This document shows positions 50,976-64,000 of a stretch of DNA of 64,000 bases, one piece after another. A program made the translations under genes and the position numbers. Below the pieces are notes generated by a model that worked only from the letters and a program-made list of their open reading frames with translations, had not been told where the DNA came from and made no database searches. Source of the DNA: Callipepla californica brunnescens (lineage: Eukaryota > Chordata > Aves > Galliformes > Odontophoridae); NCBI GenBank assembly GCA_023055505.1, contig JALIRH010000026.1:9873591-9937590 (forward strand). The letters are read 5' to 3'. Each line of letters opens with the position of its first letter. Within the stretch, counting starts at the first letter, position 1.

Positions 50976-53395
50976 TCCAGTTTCTAGAAGGAAATAGCAT
51001 GAGCCCTTTGTCTGTTCATGGGGCTGAACTACCCTCATCTTTTTGCTTGTATTTGAAATAAAGCCTGGGGAATAGGCTCTTGCAAGGCAAATTATGTCCC
51101 AGGCTGGTAGGACTGGGAGCAGACAGTGCTGTGATCTTTTCAGCCCACTGCAGGCGAAGATTTTTCCTACAGTACTGTGTTTTAGGTTCAGGTTTGAAGA
51201 TCTGCTTGCTGGAACCTTGGGATGCTTGCTCAGAGGTGCTTCCTTATCCCCACAGGCACTTTCATGCATATTAGTATCACTTTCCAAATAGAACAAAAAG
51301 TAGAAATGCTAGTCCTTCATCTGGGCTAGGGAACTATAAGCTCTTTGCCTAAATGCTTAAATCTTACAGCCCTTTAGCTCACTAGTATGCAACTGGAAGA
51401 TCCTTTGCAGCTAGAACTATTGCAGGGCTGGATCTTAATAGCAGTGCTGTGTAAATAGCACCGTACCTTTATTCAGCAGGAGAACTGCTGCAGGTCTTAA
51501 TTGATTTATTGATCAGGATAAACAGAGCAGTTTATTCTTACCTGGAGATACCTTCTTAAAGTTCAGTTTGTGATGTTTATGGGTAAAACTCAATTTATTG
51601 GTCCTGGGTACTACAGTATACCCAGCGTGCTGCCTATGAACAAAAGTCATTTTCTCCTTAGACCTGATTCTGGACTTCACAAGCATCTTCCTAAACCTCC
51701 ATTGCTAATGGAAACGTTGCACCTGGGCAAGAAATGTCCTTATTTGTCTGCAGCTCTTTCCAGCAGCCTGCACTGCTTTCATCTGGGGCTCTAGCGATTC
51801 CTGCCTTGAGCCATAGTGCTTTGACAGCAGGGTTGTAAGAAGCTTTCTTAGCAGTGTTTACTTTTCTACGTAATTGTTTCCTGGATGGAGGCTTATTACC
51901 CGCTCTTAACTTGAGGCTTTCTTTTGAAGAAACTTCAACTAACTTCTTGAACTTGGTTTTAACATAAAAGCAGTACATAGCTGAAGGAGCAAAGATGATA
52001 TTTTTTAACTCCAAGTTGGGGAAAAAAAAAAAGATGAAATTATCAAGCAATTGCTCACAGCCCTGTCAGTCGTAACTGCTAATCATCATTTCTCCTGTGT
52101 TACCAGCTGGTTTCACAATAACACTGTAGTTAGCTAAATTAACTAGTATTAGCTAGACATTTAGATGTCATTAGAAATTCTTAAACTGAAATCTTTGTTA
52201 AAGTTGAAAGAAAAAACCTGTTATTTGATAAGGAGACAGAAAGGAGTGCCTCTACTAACCGCAGAATCAGTAATGATAAAGCGAAGGAAGTCTAAATGAA
52301 GATGAGGTACGGAATCAATTAATTCATCCAGCCAAACCTAAATCAGCTTTGTAGTGACACCACGCGGTTAACCTGTGGTTATGATTATGTCACGTCCTTA
52401 ATGATTAGAACGTGGGTAGATAAATACAAGCGCGTTTGTTTCTTTTCATTTACTTAAGATCACGTTAGATTTTTGTCTTGGGATGGTTATTCAGTGGCAA
52501 AGATGAAAAGATCAGTAAGCTGAAAGCTCAGAAAATTGGAAATGTGTGGGAGGAGGCTGCTTAACCCTTTTTACTTTTGTAACAATTTTCCTCTGGCTTT
52601 TTCTACAGCCGAATGACATCTCAACCCTTTGTGTCACAGGATGCTGAACAAGGTGTTGTAATGGCCTTTCTGGCCCTACTCTCTGTGAATCCATTTTCTT
52701 TGTTTTCAAACCGTTTTTCCTCTGCCGTCACCCTGCTGCCTTTCTTCCTCAAGCTTATACTCTGCTCCTTTGAAGCTTCTCTCTGTCCTTTTCAGGGCAC
52801 TTTGGTCACCCTCAGCAGCATATGTGAACGTTTCTGCCTAGAGCATGCATTGCCCTGGGACATCCAGGCATCCTCCAGATTGCTCACTGTCCATACCATG
52901 AACCCACAAGAAACTTCATATGATCTATTCTGCTTCATTACACTGCTTATTGAATTTTGCTGCTGGTATTGTCTTTCATACTCTTGGGACCGGCATCAGT
53001 TGTCATGGCAATTATTTTCAGATGGTTTCAACTTGTGTGCTTGGAGGAGGGTAAGAAAATTGATGGCCAGAAGAAGGAGTAGCAGTTCAAAGATGCAGAA
53101 AATACCAGTTACTAATACTGCCCAGTGTGAGAAGTATTTGGGGCTGTAGATCATTTTACTTCAGTCAATATTGCGTGCCTTTCACATTAGCTCCTAGTGA
53201 ATATTATTAGTTTGTTCTTTAATAATCAAGATGGCTTTTAAAATGATTGATAAAAGACATGGTTCATTGTGGTGAAGCCATTCTGTGAGTTGCTATAGCA
53301 GTCATATGCTTCCATACCCTGCACGTGGTTCATCTATTTTACGATAAGAAGGAGCCCTGAGGCATGTTTAAAAAAAATAAGGGATCTCATTAAGC

Positions 53396-53530
53396 ATAGA
53401 ATCTAGACTGGTTTGGGTTGGAAGGGACCTCAAAGATCATCTAGTTTCAGCCCCACTGCCATGGGCAGGATTGCCGATCACTAAATCATGGCACTAGATT
53501 AGGTTGCTCAGGGCCTTTAACCCTTTAGTC
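53396..53530 (-). mobile_element. CR1 3' tip, antisense
   Basis: Begins agaatctagactggtttggg and continues ttggaagggacctcaaagatcatctag at about 53418-53444, then ccactgccatgggcagg and ctagattaggttgctcaggg. This is the reverse complement of the CR1 3' tip. It is truncated near 53530. Confidence 0.92.
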
Positions 53531-56009
53531 TCTCTGTGATGCTTAGTTGAAGCTTCCCTGAAGCTCCAGCGAAGAGAGGCAGGAGAAATGGTGGCTGACT
53601 GTGCATTTCAGGTCATCTGACAGTGTTGCATTATAAATGAGACCTGTAGGCAGATCTTTCCATCTCAGTGCAATTGAATTTTGGGCCTGCCTAGTGACGC
53701 TTCTGACATGGATGGGATCATTTCAAGCTATGAAGAAACTGCTTCGCAGCCCTCTCAAGTTAGATAGACCTCATAGGAAAAAAAAATTCTATCTCCATAA
53801 CATCTTGGTGCAAATTTCTCATCTTGCGTAGCAACTTGACACAGAGGTGTTTTGAATTATGTTATGACTATGTTTAGACAAAGAGGAGAAGAAGGATCCT
53901 TAACTAATTGGTTGGCAAATATCTCAGCAAGAGCTGCCTACTGCTTTGTCAAGAGCCTGGCTTTCACTGGGGAGGGAAAAGAGGATTCTTTGCACACAGG
54001 TTGTCGTATGTGTGTCTTGGGCTTGCTGCAGGGAGTCTCCATCCTGTGCCTGAGAAAGCCACACAGTTATTTTTCCATCTCACCTCTTAACCGCGTGCCT
54101 TGGAAAACAGCATAGGTTTTGCCATATAGTGGGTGGCATTTTAAAACCTCACAGCACAGGAGATGTGCTGGAGATTACATTTCCTGATTTCTTCACTCTT
54201 TTGTAATCAATCCCTACGAGGAAAAGAGAATGGTCTCATCATACTTATTTCACCAGCATCTCAAGGGAATAGAAGCCGGTTTCTTGTCACACTAGAGCTG
54301 ACAGTTTTCTGATTTATGGTATTTAGAGGAAGTTGAAAGAGAATTAAAGCTTCATAATGCTGATTTATTGCAAGAACATGGTATGTTCAATATGATAGTA
54401 AAGTGGGAATTTTTCTTCTGTGGATCTTTTGTGCTTGGGGTAGTTAAGGATGAAACTGTGGAGAAAGTGATGGCTGAAGTCAAACATACTTGTTTCTGAG
54501 CTTGATGCAAGGTGACAGGAACCAATTTTAAAACCTCGGTATATTTTCACTTTGGAGGACTTGAAAGCAAAGTCAAAAAGAAACTGATACTATAATGATT
54601 CATTTGACATTGGCGGCTGAAACTTTCAGTAGTGCTGAAAGGCGCTTTGCTGTAATGTGCTTGAATTTCATAGTCATGCTGACAATGTTTATCGAGGATT
54701 ATCATCAGCAACAGGCACTGGAGAAAGAGGTTTGAGATTGCAGCTATTTAGTGGGTTGGTGAAGTGAGAGTTAATCTGATATCCCCTTTTGGAAACATAC
54801 CACACGCAAGGAGAGACAATGCTTACCAGTATCGTGCATTAGTGCAGAATAAAGGATGAAAAATTCTCACAGAAATGAGGCATGATCCCTGAAACATCTA
54901 TCCATCAAGCACCCAAATCCATCCTTTATCTTGCTTCACTGTAGAGCTCTGAAACAACTTTTCATTGCGCAGCTATTTTTATGTTCACTTAAAACGATGT
55001 TTTAAGTAAGCTTGGTTGGTTCGTTTCAGTTCTCCAGTTTGAGATCTTTGTTTGTCTGTTAAAACAGAAGACTCAAGAGACAGAACTGCAATTTACTTTA
55101 TTGCTGTTCTGTGACCATAGGAATCAAAGGAATCTGCTGGGTCACTGAATCCATTATCCTGCTATGATAGGCAAGAACAACATGTAGTTCGCTTCACAGT
55201 CTCATCAAGCTCCATCTTTATACCAGTCTGGAGGATCTTGAGTGTTCTCGTGGACGAGTTCTCTTGTGCTGTTGTGCTGCTCCTGTTGGGAAACGTTTCC
55301 TAACTCATGTCGCTCCCAGAGCATTCTTTGGAAGTTCAGTCCAGATTTCTTCGCAGCCACCGTGTTACCGATTGCTTTTGTTAATGCTGGCTTTTTCTTC
55401 CTCTTGCTTGGCTCCGATTTTGTCTTCAGCCATTCTCAGTTTCTCTCCTTGTTTCCATGCACCTCAGGAGGGCTTTTTTCCTCTTGCAACAAGATCTTTC
55501 TTCATCCCTGTATCTCATATCTGCACTGGTTCATTTATTGAGGGTTAATGGCAGTTGTGCAGTGCATATCAAATGAGATCACAGCTGTACCCTCCTCAGT
55601 TTGAGTCAGAAATGCCTTTCTCGGTGCATTCTGGCAGAACATTTCTTTCTTTCAGAATTTCATCACAGTGGTTCTACTTGTTCACTACTAAAGCCAAACC
55701 TTCGTTGTACTCATTCACCTCAAAACAATAAATTCCTAGCTAGTAAGGTACACGGTCCTTCCTCCTATAATGTCTTTCTTCATCAGCTATGGATTCTGAC
55801 TCGACTCGGTAAATAGTTTTTACTGAAACCTCTACTGAACCTTCCAAAGGAATTCTCTTTAAATTCTCAGTTTACATGGTAAGGTAGGAAGACATTTTCA
55901 GACGGATGGCAAGCTGATCTCATTATCTGTGAAAATCACAATTTTTAATTAATGGTAATTATCATGGCCAGCCCCAGATAGGTCTCCTGGGATGATGACT
56001 TCTCTGTTT

Positions 56010-56030
56010 CTTTTGTTGTTGTTGTTGTTT
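56010..56030. repeat. (TTG)n microsatellite
   Basis: About six tandem ttg units. Confidence 0.85.
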
Positions 56031-57834
56031 TGATCTGAAACTAAAAGTAGTCTATAGTCGAAAAATCCTAGTCACCTATTTGTGTAGCAATGTAGCAATA
56101 GCAGTGCCAGGAAAAGGCCCGATGTGAGTGTTATGACCGAAGCTGAATAAGAAAAACTTTATTTCATTATTCAAGTTTTATAATAGCCGGCTCAATTCCA
56201 TTCACTTTTCTCACACCCACGCTCCTTCCGCATGAAAGAAACAGTGGTACAGAGGAAAATGCCATTGTTGTAAACTAAAGATTACATTTCTTTATTCTTT
56301 GCAAACCTGAAGAGTAATAAATGCAGATTGCATCAGGGATGTAGCTGGTGATAATAATACAACGTTTGGTCTCTCATTATTCACTGTAGTAGGACAATTA
56401 CGGAAATCTTGAATTTTTCTATGGTGCCACTGAGACTTACAATACTTCATTTAAAAACTGTAGAACAGACTCAGTGAAAGTAGAATGTCTTTCTCCTATA
56501 GTTAGAGGTAGCATTTGTGACTGCCACCAAGAGCCTGCTTTCTTGTAAGAGCAGTGAGATGAAAAACTTAAATTGCTTCACCTGAAGGTCCTGAACCTTT
56601 TAGCAAAACTGAGCTTTGAGACTCCAGAAAAAGCCAAACTGGTGTGTTTCATATGGACTGATATTTTACTGCAAGCATTTTGCACTAGAACTACTTCTAT
56701 CTCTGCCTGATTGATAAATTCTTTTTGTTTTGTGATAGATTTATACATGCTAAATAGCATGAAATCCCGTTATTTGGCAAGTGTGAGTTATTGGAAAGTG
56801 CTAAGTGGAGTCGAAGAGAGACTCTTCTCTTAAACACTCTCCAGACTGACAGCTGCGTGTTTCCATTTCAATACTCACAAGTTTTCTGTGCAGGTATACT
56901 GCTATCTCTGTGGGAGATATTTGATCTGTGGTCATTGAGACATAGTTCATTTTTGGCTAGTGCTAGTAAAAATAATTGCAGTGTCAGTTCCGTACCTGAA
57001 TTGTTTATGATAGATATACTTCGGGATTAGGCAATCTGCACTCTGAAATAATGAGAAATGTCAGGTTTTGGTTAAAAAATGAGGAGTGAAATATCTCTGC
57101 GGGTTATTATCACTTTGAGGGATTGTGGTTCTTCTCCATTATTCCCTCCACTATTGTTGAATTGTCCAATTTAAGTGAGTAACGGCACATTCTTTCTAGA
57201 AACTGTTGTTGGGAGCCAAGGAAATAAAATGTAATAGAGGGATGTATTATAGAGAGGATACCCATATATAATAGCCATTGGCAAAGTTGGAAGACAATAA
57301 TAAGCAATCAACCCACTTGAGATTTTGTGTTTTCTTTTTCAAAAATCTGAGCAACATATACTGACCAACCTAGTCCTACCAGAAACTTTTTTGTTTTGCA
57401 TTTCCTGCTAATACTGTTATTGCAGCAGTCTTGACGCATTCTGCTTTCATTAAAACTCATACAGTTGCCACTCTTTCGTAACAATGCCTGAATAACTGTA
57501 GAAAGAATTAGGTGTCCCACACTTTTACATCTGTATAAAGAATAGTTGTGGTTTAATTTCCAGAAATCAGTTTTCCCGTACGTGCTGCAGAACCAGCTTT
57601 CATTTCTATCCTAATCAGAAAGAATACATTAGATCGCTATTTTCTGGCCTTAGTGGTTGAAGGGCAGGGGTCATTCAGGATTTTGCATGTCTTTCCTTGC
57701 CTATCCACAATCATTGACCGGATCCCTGCAGTTTGCTGCAGCAAAATTGTCTGTGCAGTTTGTTACTAAAGCAGCTTAGAATTGCTTGAAGTTGACACTT
57801 GCCTTTGACAGGCATTTCTTCAGTGACAGAGTTA

Positions 57835-58080
57835 TGGAGTTGTATGAGGACTGCTAAGTCACAACCCGAACCTGATTGAGCATCTGAAGAAACGACCTGG
57901 TCACCCCTGGGAGCACAGGTGAAGGCAGTTATCTTAGATGTCGTTTAAACCTGATTGCCAGTGAGGAAGGATCTCTTGCTGGAGATCCGTCCTTCTTGCG
58001 TTCTTTCTCCATGAGCCTAGATCCTTAGAGAGGGTGAGCATTCATTTCTCCTTCCTTTCGTAACGTTACCTTGTTTGCAC
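57835..58080 (+). repeat. Unclassified dispersed repeat, subtype B, locus 3 (sense)
   Basis: Contains actgctaagtcacaacccga, ctgattgagcatctgaag, acctggtcacccctggg, agcacaggtgaaggcag, gaggaaggatctc and tggagatccgt. It then follows the subtype B extension, agcctagatcctta and gtgagcattcattt. The block around the ggaaggggtggga segment is deleted. It lies about 330 bases to the left of an antisense subtype A copy. Confidence 0.8.
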
Positions 58081-58407
58081 TATTCCCTTTGTCTTTGCAG
58101 TAGTATTAATATGCCCAAATTTCATTTTCAGTCAGCAATATCCAGGTGTTGGTCATCTTAAAGAGAGAACTCGTGTGCTTTGCAGCCTGCCGAGAGAATG
58201 TCATTTGGAAAAAAGCAACCTTCCTTAGTTTCCTTGCTCTTTCCAGTTGCCTTGTTAGTTAGCATGAGGCTATTTCAGTACACCAAGCGTCCTCTTTTTG
58301 AGGTAAACAGGTGGGAATCTGAAAGAAGTCCCTTTTGGGAAGTAATAAGAAAAAAAAGGTCTGTACTACCATGAGGGTTTGGGTGGTTCTTCAGTGGCTA
58401 CTCAGCA

Positions 58408-58800
58408 ACGTCTCAGAGCATTCTTCTCTTACCCCACTTTACCAGCTCTATTTGGGCTGAGTTACTTACATTTGTGAAATGAGCTGACGTGGGTATAACG
58501 CAATGGAAAACACAGCAATGACAGCAGAACATCAAGATCCCAGGATGCAGCAGATGAGGATTTGCTCAATGCAGCAGCTATACACACAGAAAGAAATGAA
58601 AGAAACTGCTTGCCTTCAGAACGCCTCTGGTACATAGGGATCTCCAGCAAAAAAAAAGGAAACCCTCACTCTACTGCCAACCGTTAGTGAGGTCTGGATC
58701 CAGGCTCCACCTCTCCCAATCACTCAGGAACACTGCATGCTCCTGAACTCCCCTGGATTGGCCCTGCCTTCCTACCAGGTACTCAGTAACTGATTCAGGC
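58408..58800 (-). repeat. Unclassified dispersed repeat, subtype A, locus 3 (antisense)
   Basis: Very similar to the copy at 63546-63932: taccccactttaccagct, atttgggctgagtta, gagctgacgtgggtataacg with caatgg, agatcccagg, gggatctccagc, ctactgccaacc, gtgaggtctggatc and ctcccctgg. It ends in ggtactcagtaactgattc and aggctgtgactt, the reverse complement of the outer end of subtype B. Confidence 0.85.
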
Positions 58801-60607
58801 TGTGACTTGACTTAGCATTTCTAGTACAACAGGGAATGCAAAACTATGGTATACAATGGGTTTCGGTTGGTTCTGATTACATATTTAGATTAAACGCAAT
58901 AAGGAGCTTTTAAAAGTTAATTGTTTTTAATGATAGTTATCTTTTTTGCTCTGAAACTTGTTAAAATACCATAAGCAATTAAATCATGATGCAAAGTCAC
59001 CGGCTGCCATCGTGGCCCACAAATGCAGTACATTTCTAAATGAGGAACAACCTTCTTTTATCTTTTTTTGCATTTGAGAGGTATAAGACGGTCCAAACTG
59101 TCACGCTTAAATCATCTTTAATGAAAATGTGTTTATTTGCTTTTCATTTTATAAGTGCATTTAGGATTTGGTCTGCGCAGAGAGAAGAAATCAAAAACTC
59201 TTCTCTAGGCTAAGATCTTGTGCTGCGTGCCAGGTTTTATTATAAAGCAGATTTTTTATGGCCACGTTTCAAAACCTTGTGTAACAGAGATTATAATAAA
59301 AACGTTCCCGGGGTCTCCATACGTAGCAGTGCTGGGTGTCACTGTTGTACGGAATTTCATTTTCTCTCATCAAATTGCACATTGCCACAGTATGCTGTGT
59401 CTGTCTATTTGATTTACATAAACAAATTTCAGAGTAGCTGAGGTATGATGAGATGAACACAAAATGTCACCCACTGCCTTAAATGCTCTGCATTGTATTT
59501 TACTTGTTATTCTTTACAGGTAGTGCTGCTGCTGCTCTGTTAAATAGGTTTTCATTCATTCACAGTCCTTTTTGTTCTACTTCACTTAATGATCCATGTC
59601 AGCAAGTAGACACCATTTTAGAACAAAACAAAATAAAATTGATTTTTACGGTTGTATTGAATTTATTTTACGACACAAAAGACATCAGTCTGATTCCTAG
59701 CTGAAACCTGCACGTGTGTTTGGGCAGAACCTCCCCACCTCACACCTGCCCAGCCGAGCTAGCACACAGGTTAGCCACTTTGCTCACATCTACCCTTGCC
59801 AGAAAGCCAAAAAGGAGCCCAGGACATTCTCCCTTGCAGCTGACACTAGCTGGCATAGCCACTAGCGTGTATGTGGGAAGCATGCAGATGTGCTGGCTGC
59901 ACTGTGCTCCAGCTGCTGGAGGGATGGCAGGAGTGCCTCTCGCTTCTGCCCTGCCCTGTCTGCAGCAGGTCTGCAAATGAAGGAAATTCTGCTCTTAACT
60001 TGGGAACAGGAGCTGAAGTTGGAAAAAAGCTTGTTGGAGAAATCGGTTTATTTCCCTGAGAGCAGATTTGTCCTCTCTGTTTCCCACTGCTTCTGTTGTC
60101 TTCGTTTCTCTCTAAAGGGTGTGAATCAAGGATTTCATCTGGTCATTAAAAAGAAGAATCTTGCTTTTTCCCTTACGCATTTCTTGCAGCACAAAATATA
60201 CGGTTGGTTCACACAATTTTCTGTGTATTGTACTTCATGACATCTTGTAGGCACCCACTATCAAGCTGATATTAGATAAGCACCATCTGTTTGTGTGGCT
60301 CCCATTACCATGATATCAGAGCACCAGTGGCAGCTTTCTTCTCCTTTCCTGTACGCACGTCAGGTTGGCAAGATTTATGATTGTCAGCTATATTCCTAAT
60401 ACTTATGTTTGTGTGAGTGTACGTTTAAATGAGCTGAGGCATTTTACAGAGCTTGCTGATTTTAGCCTGTGTCAGCATTTTGCAGCGTAGGATAAGACAG
60501 GCCTTTCTGTCATTTCCCACAGCCTCGGGATTTTCAAAAAAGCAAACAAGGAAGAATAGCCAACCAATGCAAAAGCAACTGGGTGCTGTGGCTGCAGGGA
60601 AAAAGAA

Positions 60608-60643
60608 ATATATATATATATATTTATTATTATTATTATTTGC
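60608..60643. repeat. (TA)n then (TTA)n compound microsatellite
   Basis: About nine ta units followed by five att units. Compound simple repeat and a likely polymorphic site. Confidence 0.92.
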
Positions 60644-62116
60644 ACAAGCTGTGGAAATGCTGAAAATTAGAAGCCACCAGGAATACTGGCATTCTTTGCC
60701 CTCTTCTTGCCTCCAGCAGGAGGAGCTGGGCTCAAGGATGAATGGTGTGGACGTGGCTTCAGTAATGGCACTGTTGTTTCCACTGGTAGTTTTTAGGAAC
60801 ACCTGTCATTGTTAATGCTCTTCTTAGTGCAGGTTGAAAGGATTACCTGCCTTCAGCTTTCATTTCCCCTGGTGTTGGGAAACATCCCCAAGTAGGACAG
60901 AAGGAGAATCGTCAAACCTGCTGATGTTTGTTGGCATAATATTTAGTGTCAGCATGCTGCCTCCTTTGGCTTAGAAAGTGCATCGCAAATTGAAATGTCA
61001 TCTCCGATTCCCTGCAAAATATCTGCTTTCTTTGAGAAGTTAATTACTGATTTCAGAACAGCTGAAATGAGGCCTAATGATGGCCTCCTCTTACTTCTTG
61101 ACAAGTGATGGCTTGATTGGAGCTAACTTTACTCAGCTTCAAATGCAAAATTTAATTGTGGTACATTTCAATTTCCTCAGATCCTCCAAAGTGGCTAGCG
61201 TATTTTCTGAACCTTTAACAAAGTGGGAATTGCAATGCACGAGGAGGCATTTTGAATGCTCTCAGCAGCTGTTGAATTCTGCAGCAGCAAGCTGTGCGCT
61301 ATCGCCGTCTCCTCTACCTCCAGGTAACAGCAAGGAAAAAGGGTCTGACACGTCAGGCCTAAGGGAGGCAGCAGGTGACAGTGACACTGATGGATGCCTG
61401 AGGATGCATATATTAGCTGAGATAGGTTTTGCAAGACAGTTTCTTCTTTGTCGTTGCTGTTGAGCAAGGAAAGTGGGTGAGTCATGAAGAGGTTGCTTTC
61501 CTTGCCCCAGTGCCTAGATGATAGATGTATGGATGGCTGCCTCAATTCAGAAACGTTTCACTTCACTTCCCTTGCTCGCCAGGTCAGCATTGCCTGAGGA
61601 GGGACTTATCCTGCCTAATTTAGCACATCCCAGTGGTGTCCCAGCCTCACCTCCTTATTTTACCGATTCTTTGTTTGGTGTGTGACCTTAATCCTTGATT
61701 AAATTAAACTTCTTTTGTCCTACCAAAGCTCCTCTGAGCCCAACAGGATTAGGCCTTCAGTGAGTTACAACAGAAGCAACGCCTGTAACTCAGAGTCGGT
61801 GATTTCCTTCTTTTCTATGTTCTCCTGCCAGAAACAACAAAAATAGCCACAAGAGACAAAAATAATGCACTATTATTTAAGGAGTGCTGAATGTAGAGTC
61901 TGTGTTATTTACACTCTATCAAATTAAACTGAACTGAATGTTTGCTTGACATCTACCTTTGTGTACCAGGCCTTATTCTAAGGGCAGAAAGCAAATTAAA
62001 ACAAAATCTGGGAATTAATGGAAAGATAGTGACTTACAGACGAGTTGGACCTAGATGGTACTGTTTGTCCAGATCTGACTTTTCTTTTCTACCAGAATGA
62101 ATCTGATTTTTATTTG

Positions 62117-62137
62117 GTTTTTTTTTTTTTTTTTTTG
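62117..62137. repeat. Poly(T) tract
   Basis: About 19 consecutive T. Confidence 0.85.
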
Positions 62138-63493
62138 GTTGGCTATTTTTTTAATTTGCCTTGAGAGTTTGTTTTTGCGGCTACGAAATTGGAAATTGAC
62201 TCTAACTATTTTCTAAAATCTGATTTAGATTTTAAAAATCCCCCTGCTATCACGCCTGCGCAGGGATTCTGCTCCAACAGCAGAGACTGGAAAACAGATG
62301 CCACTGTAGCAGTTAATAAATGCAGCGCTTCCTGCCACCTAGAGCACCTAGCTCTCCAACCTTTGTCTTTCTGCCATCCTGAGATGGTAGGACCCTTTCA
62401 ATTCAGCTGTGTTTTTTTTACCATTTACCCATACTCTGCTGTTGGACTAAAAAGTCATTTCTTGTTGAAGTTTCCCAGCGGTCTGCATTCTTCTCTTCTG
62501 CTAGCAGTGCCTCTTCCTGTACCACCTCACCCAGAGATTTTGGTTACCTATAAAGTCAGTGTAATGAAGTACCTCATGCCAAGCCATGATGAGTCCTTTG
62601 TTTGCTTGACAACCCTGACCCACCACCCTGCAGCAGATTTCTGGTGGCTGCTGCTGAAATTGATCTCCTGGGCTGGAGGAAGAGCAGCCAGAGCCCAAAA
62701 GAAAGGTCAGGGAAGCAGAAAGCTTTCTAGACCTTGTCACTTTACAGAGGCCATTTGAAGGCTGGAGATGACAGACAAAAAGGAACTGAGGAAAAGAGCA
62801 GCAGAGGAGACAAAGAGATGGTAGAGAAACCTTTGTGCTTCCTCTTCTAGCCGGAAGAGTAACTTGAGGTATTTGATCATGTGAGATCCTATTTTAACCA
62901 AAAAAGTATTAAATCCTTTCTGAAACTACCAGGCAAACATATATTTAATGTAATACAGGATTCTGATCCTTAACATCGTTTTATTATTTTATTCATTACC
63001 CCTTTCATTTCAAAGGCTTGCTGCCTTTCTGTTTACTTAATGCTTGAAATTTTTACAAGCCCTTGTGCATTTGTTCCACGAAGATACGCTCTCCTCTTCA
63101 TCAACAAATACAACTGCTGGCTGCAACCCAGGAAGGCTCCACTGTAGATAAACCTGCAAATTCTCCTCCATCGACTCATGAAAAATTCCACAGAGTAACA
63201 TCATCTGTAATAATCAGCGATAGAGCCCACCTCAGCTTTGCATCTTCCTCGTAGTCTGCAGATGTTTGCTGACCTTCCCATGTGCCACTGTGCTTGTATA
63301 AATATGCAACACCTGCATTGCAGTCATGTTATCCTGGGACCAGTGGGATACCACAGGCTCAGCCCACCGGCCCCTGCACTCAATTTTCATGACAGGTCCC
63401 TTCTGTACTTGCACGTTTCCAGGTGGGAGCTCACCACACATTGCCTCCTGCTTCCCTGCTGTAGCAGAAACATTAATTCATTCCCTGAAAAAG

Positions 63494-63932
63494 TGATTGA
63501 GCACCTGTTGGGAAGGCGAGGCATGCAGAGTGTTGTGAACACTCATCTCAGGGCATCCTTCCCTTACCCCACTTTACCAGCTCCATTTGGGCTGAGTTAT
63601 TCATATGCCCTTGTGGGATGAGCTGACGTGGGTATAACGCAATGGAAGGCACATCAATGACAACAGAACAGCAAGATCCCAGGTTACAGCAGGTGAGGAT
63701 TTGCACAGTGCGACAGGTACACACACAGAAATGAAGGAACTGCTTACTTTCAGAAGGCCTCTCATACCTAGGGATCTCCGGGAAAAATAAAAAAGAACAC
63801 AAACCCTCACTTCTACTGCCAACCCTTAGTGAGGTCTGGATCTGGCCACACCCCTTCCAGTCACTCAGGTACACTGCATGCACCTGAGCTCCCCTGGGTT
63901 GGCCCTGTCTTTCCACCAGGCACTCAATGGAT
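63494..63932 (-). repeat. Unclassified dispersed repeat, subtype A, locus 4 (antisense)
   Basis: From about 63546 it closely matches the copy at 58408-58800: taccccactttaccagct, gagctgacgtgggtataacg, cagcaagatcccagg, gggatctccggg, ctgccaaccctta, cacaccccttccagtcactc, ctcccctgggttggccctg. At its left, 63494-63508 reads gtgattgagcacctg, which looks like the sense outer end of subtype B, as if an inner part had been lost. The right end is ccaggcactcaatg. Confidence 0.83.
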
Positions 63933-64000
63933 CTTGGCTCCACCCCTTCCCAGACCTCATTTAGGGGTTGGCAGTGGAGGCAGGAGTTTCTTGATGGAGA
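63933..64000 (+). repeat. Unclassified dispersed repeat, subtype B-like, locus 4 (sense, cut by window edge)
   Basis: Reads gatcttggctccaccccttcc, then cagacctcatttaggggttgg, cagtggagg and ttgatggaga. The second half matches the sense core (agacctcatttaaggg, then ggagat). The first half looks instead like the antisense copies, so a subtype switch or inversion joint lies near 63955. The copy continues beyond the window. Confidence 0.6.

Noticed and set aside
52613..53149. A 178-codon open frame on the + strand
   Set aside because: It is rich in Ser, Phe and Leu as expected from T-rich intron sequence, with no motif, splice support or repeat identity.
62189..62758. A 189-codon open frame on the + strand
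   Set aside because: No family resemblance. It does not contain the receptor segment expected next (ILELQQ ... WWP), so it is not the following exon.

Overview
The window is a slice of a vertebrate, most likely avian, genome. It lies entirely inside one very large gene read on the + strand. Three short exons, at 4127-4265, 13726-13921 and 40448-40614, join with matching splice phases. They encode 167 consecutive residues, plus part of one further codon, of an ionotropic glutamate receptor of the delta family. The sequence fits GRID2 (GluD2) much better than GRID1. The bird assignment comes from the interspersed repeats: nearly all the recognisable ones are CR1 non-LTR retrotransposons with the typical octamer 3' end, and no mammalian SINE or L1 is seen.

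Layout: 1-4126 is the end of an upstream intron holding one long degenerate CR1. Exon A (4127-4265) carries the end of the pore region and the M3 gate helix. A 9.46 kb intron follows. Exon B (13726-13921) carries the M3-S2 linker and the first part of the S2 ligand-binding lobe. A 26.5 kb intron follows. Exon C (40448-40614) carries the central part of S2, including the ligand-contacting Trp-Asp. From 40615 to the window end is intron again; the exon for the rest of S2, M4 and the C-terminal tail is not here. No promoter, start codon, stop codon, poly(A) site, second gene, RNA gene or CRISPR array could be supported.

Repeats: at least ten CR1 fragments in both orientations, one of them nested inside another. 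A second dispersed family, unclassified and possibly LTR-like, occurs at four loci near 8.8-9.5, 33.2-34.6, 57.8-58.8 and 63.5-64.0 kb, each time as an inverted pair. There are also several A/T homopolymer and microsatellite tracts, including a 43-base T run.

The most unusual signals not explained by genes are these. CpG is strikingly retained in roughly the first 4-9 kb, against strong CpG depletion afterwards, without high GC. The inverted-pair repeat family has a consistent subtype/orientation arrangement. A short antisense stretch near 36.6-37.0 kb looks like a decayed coding fragment. I did not find a convincing new biological system.
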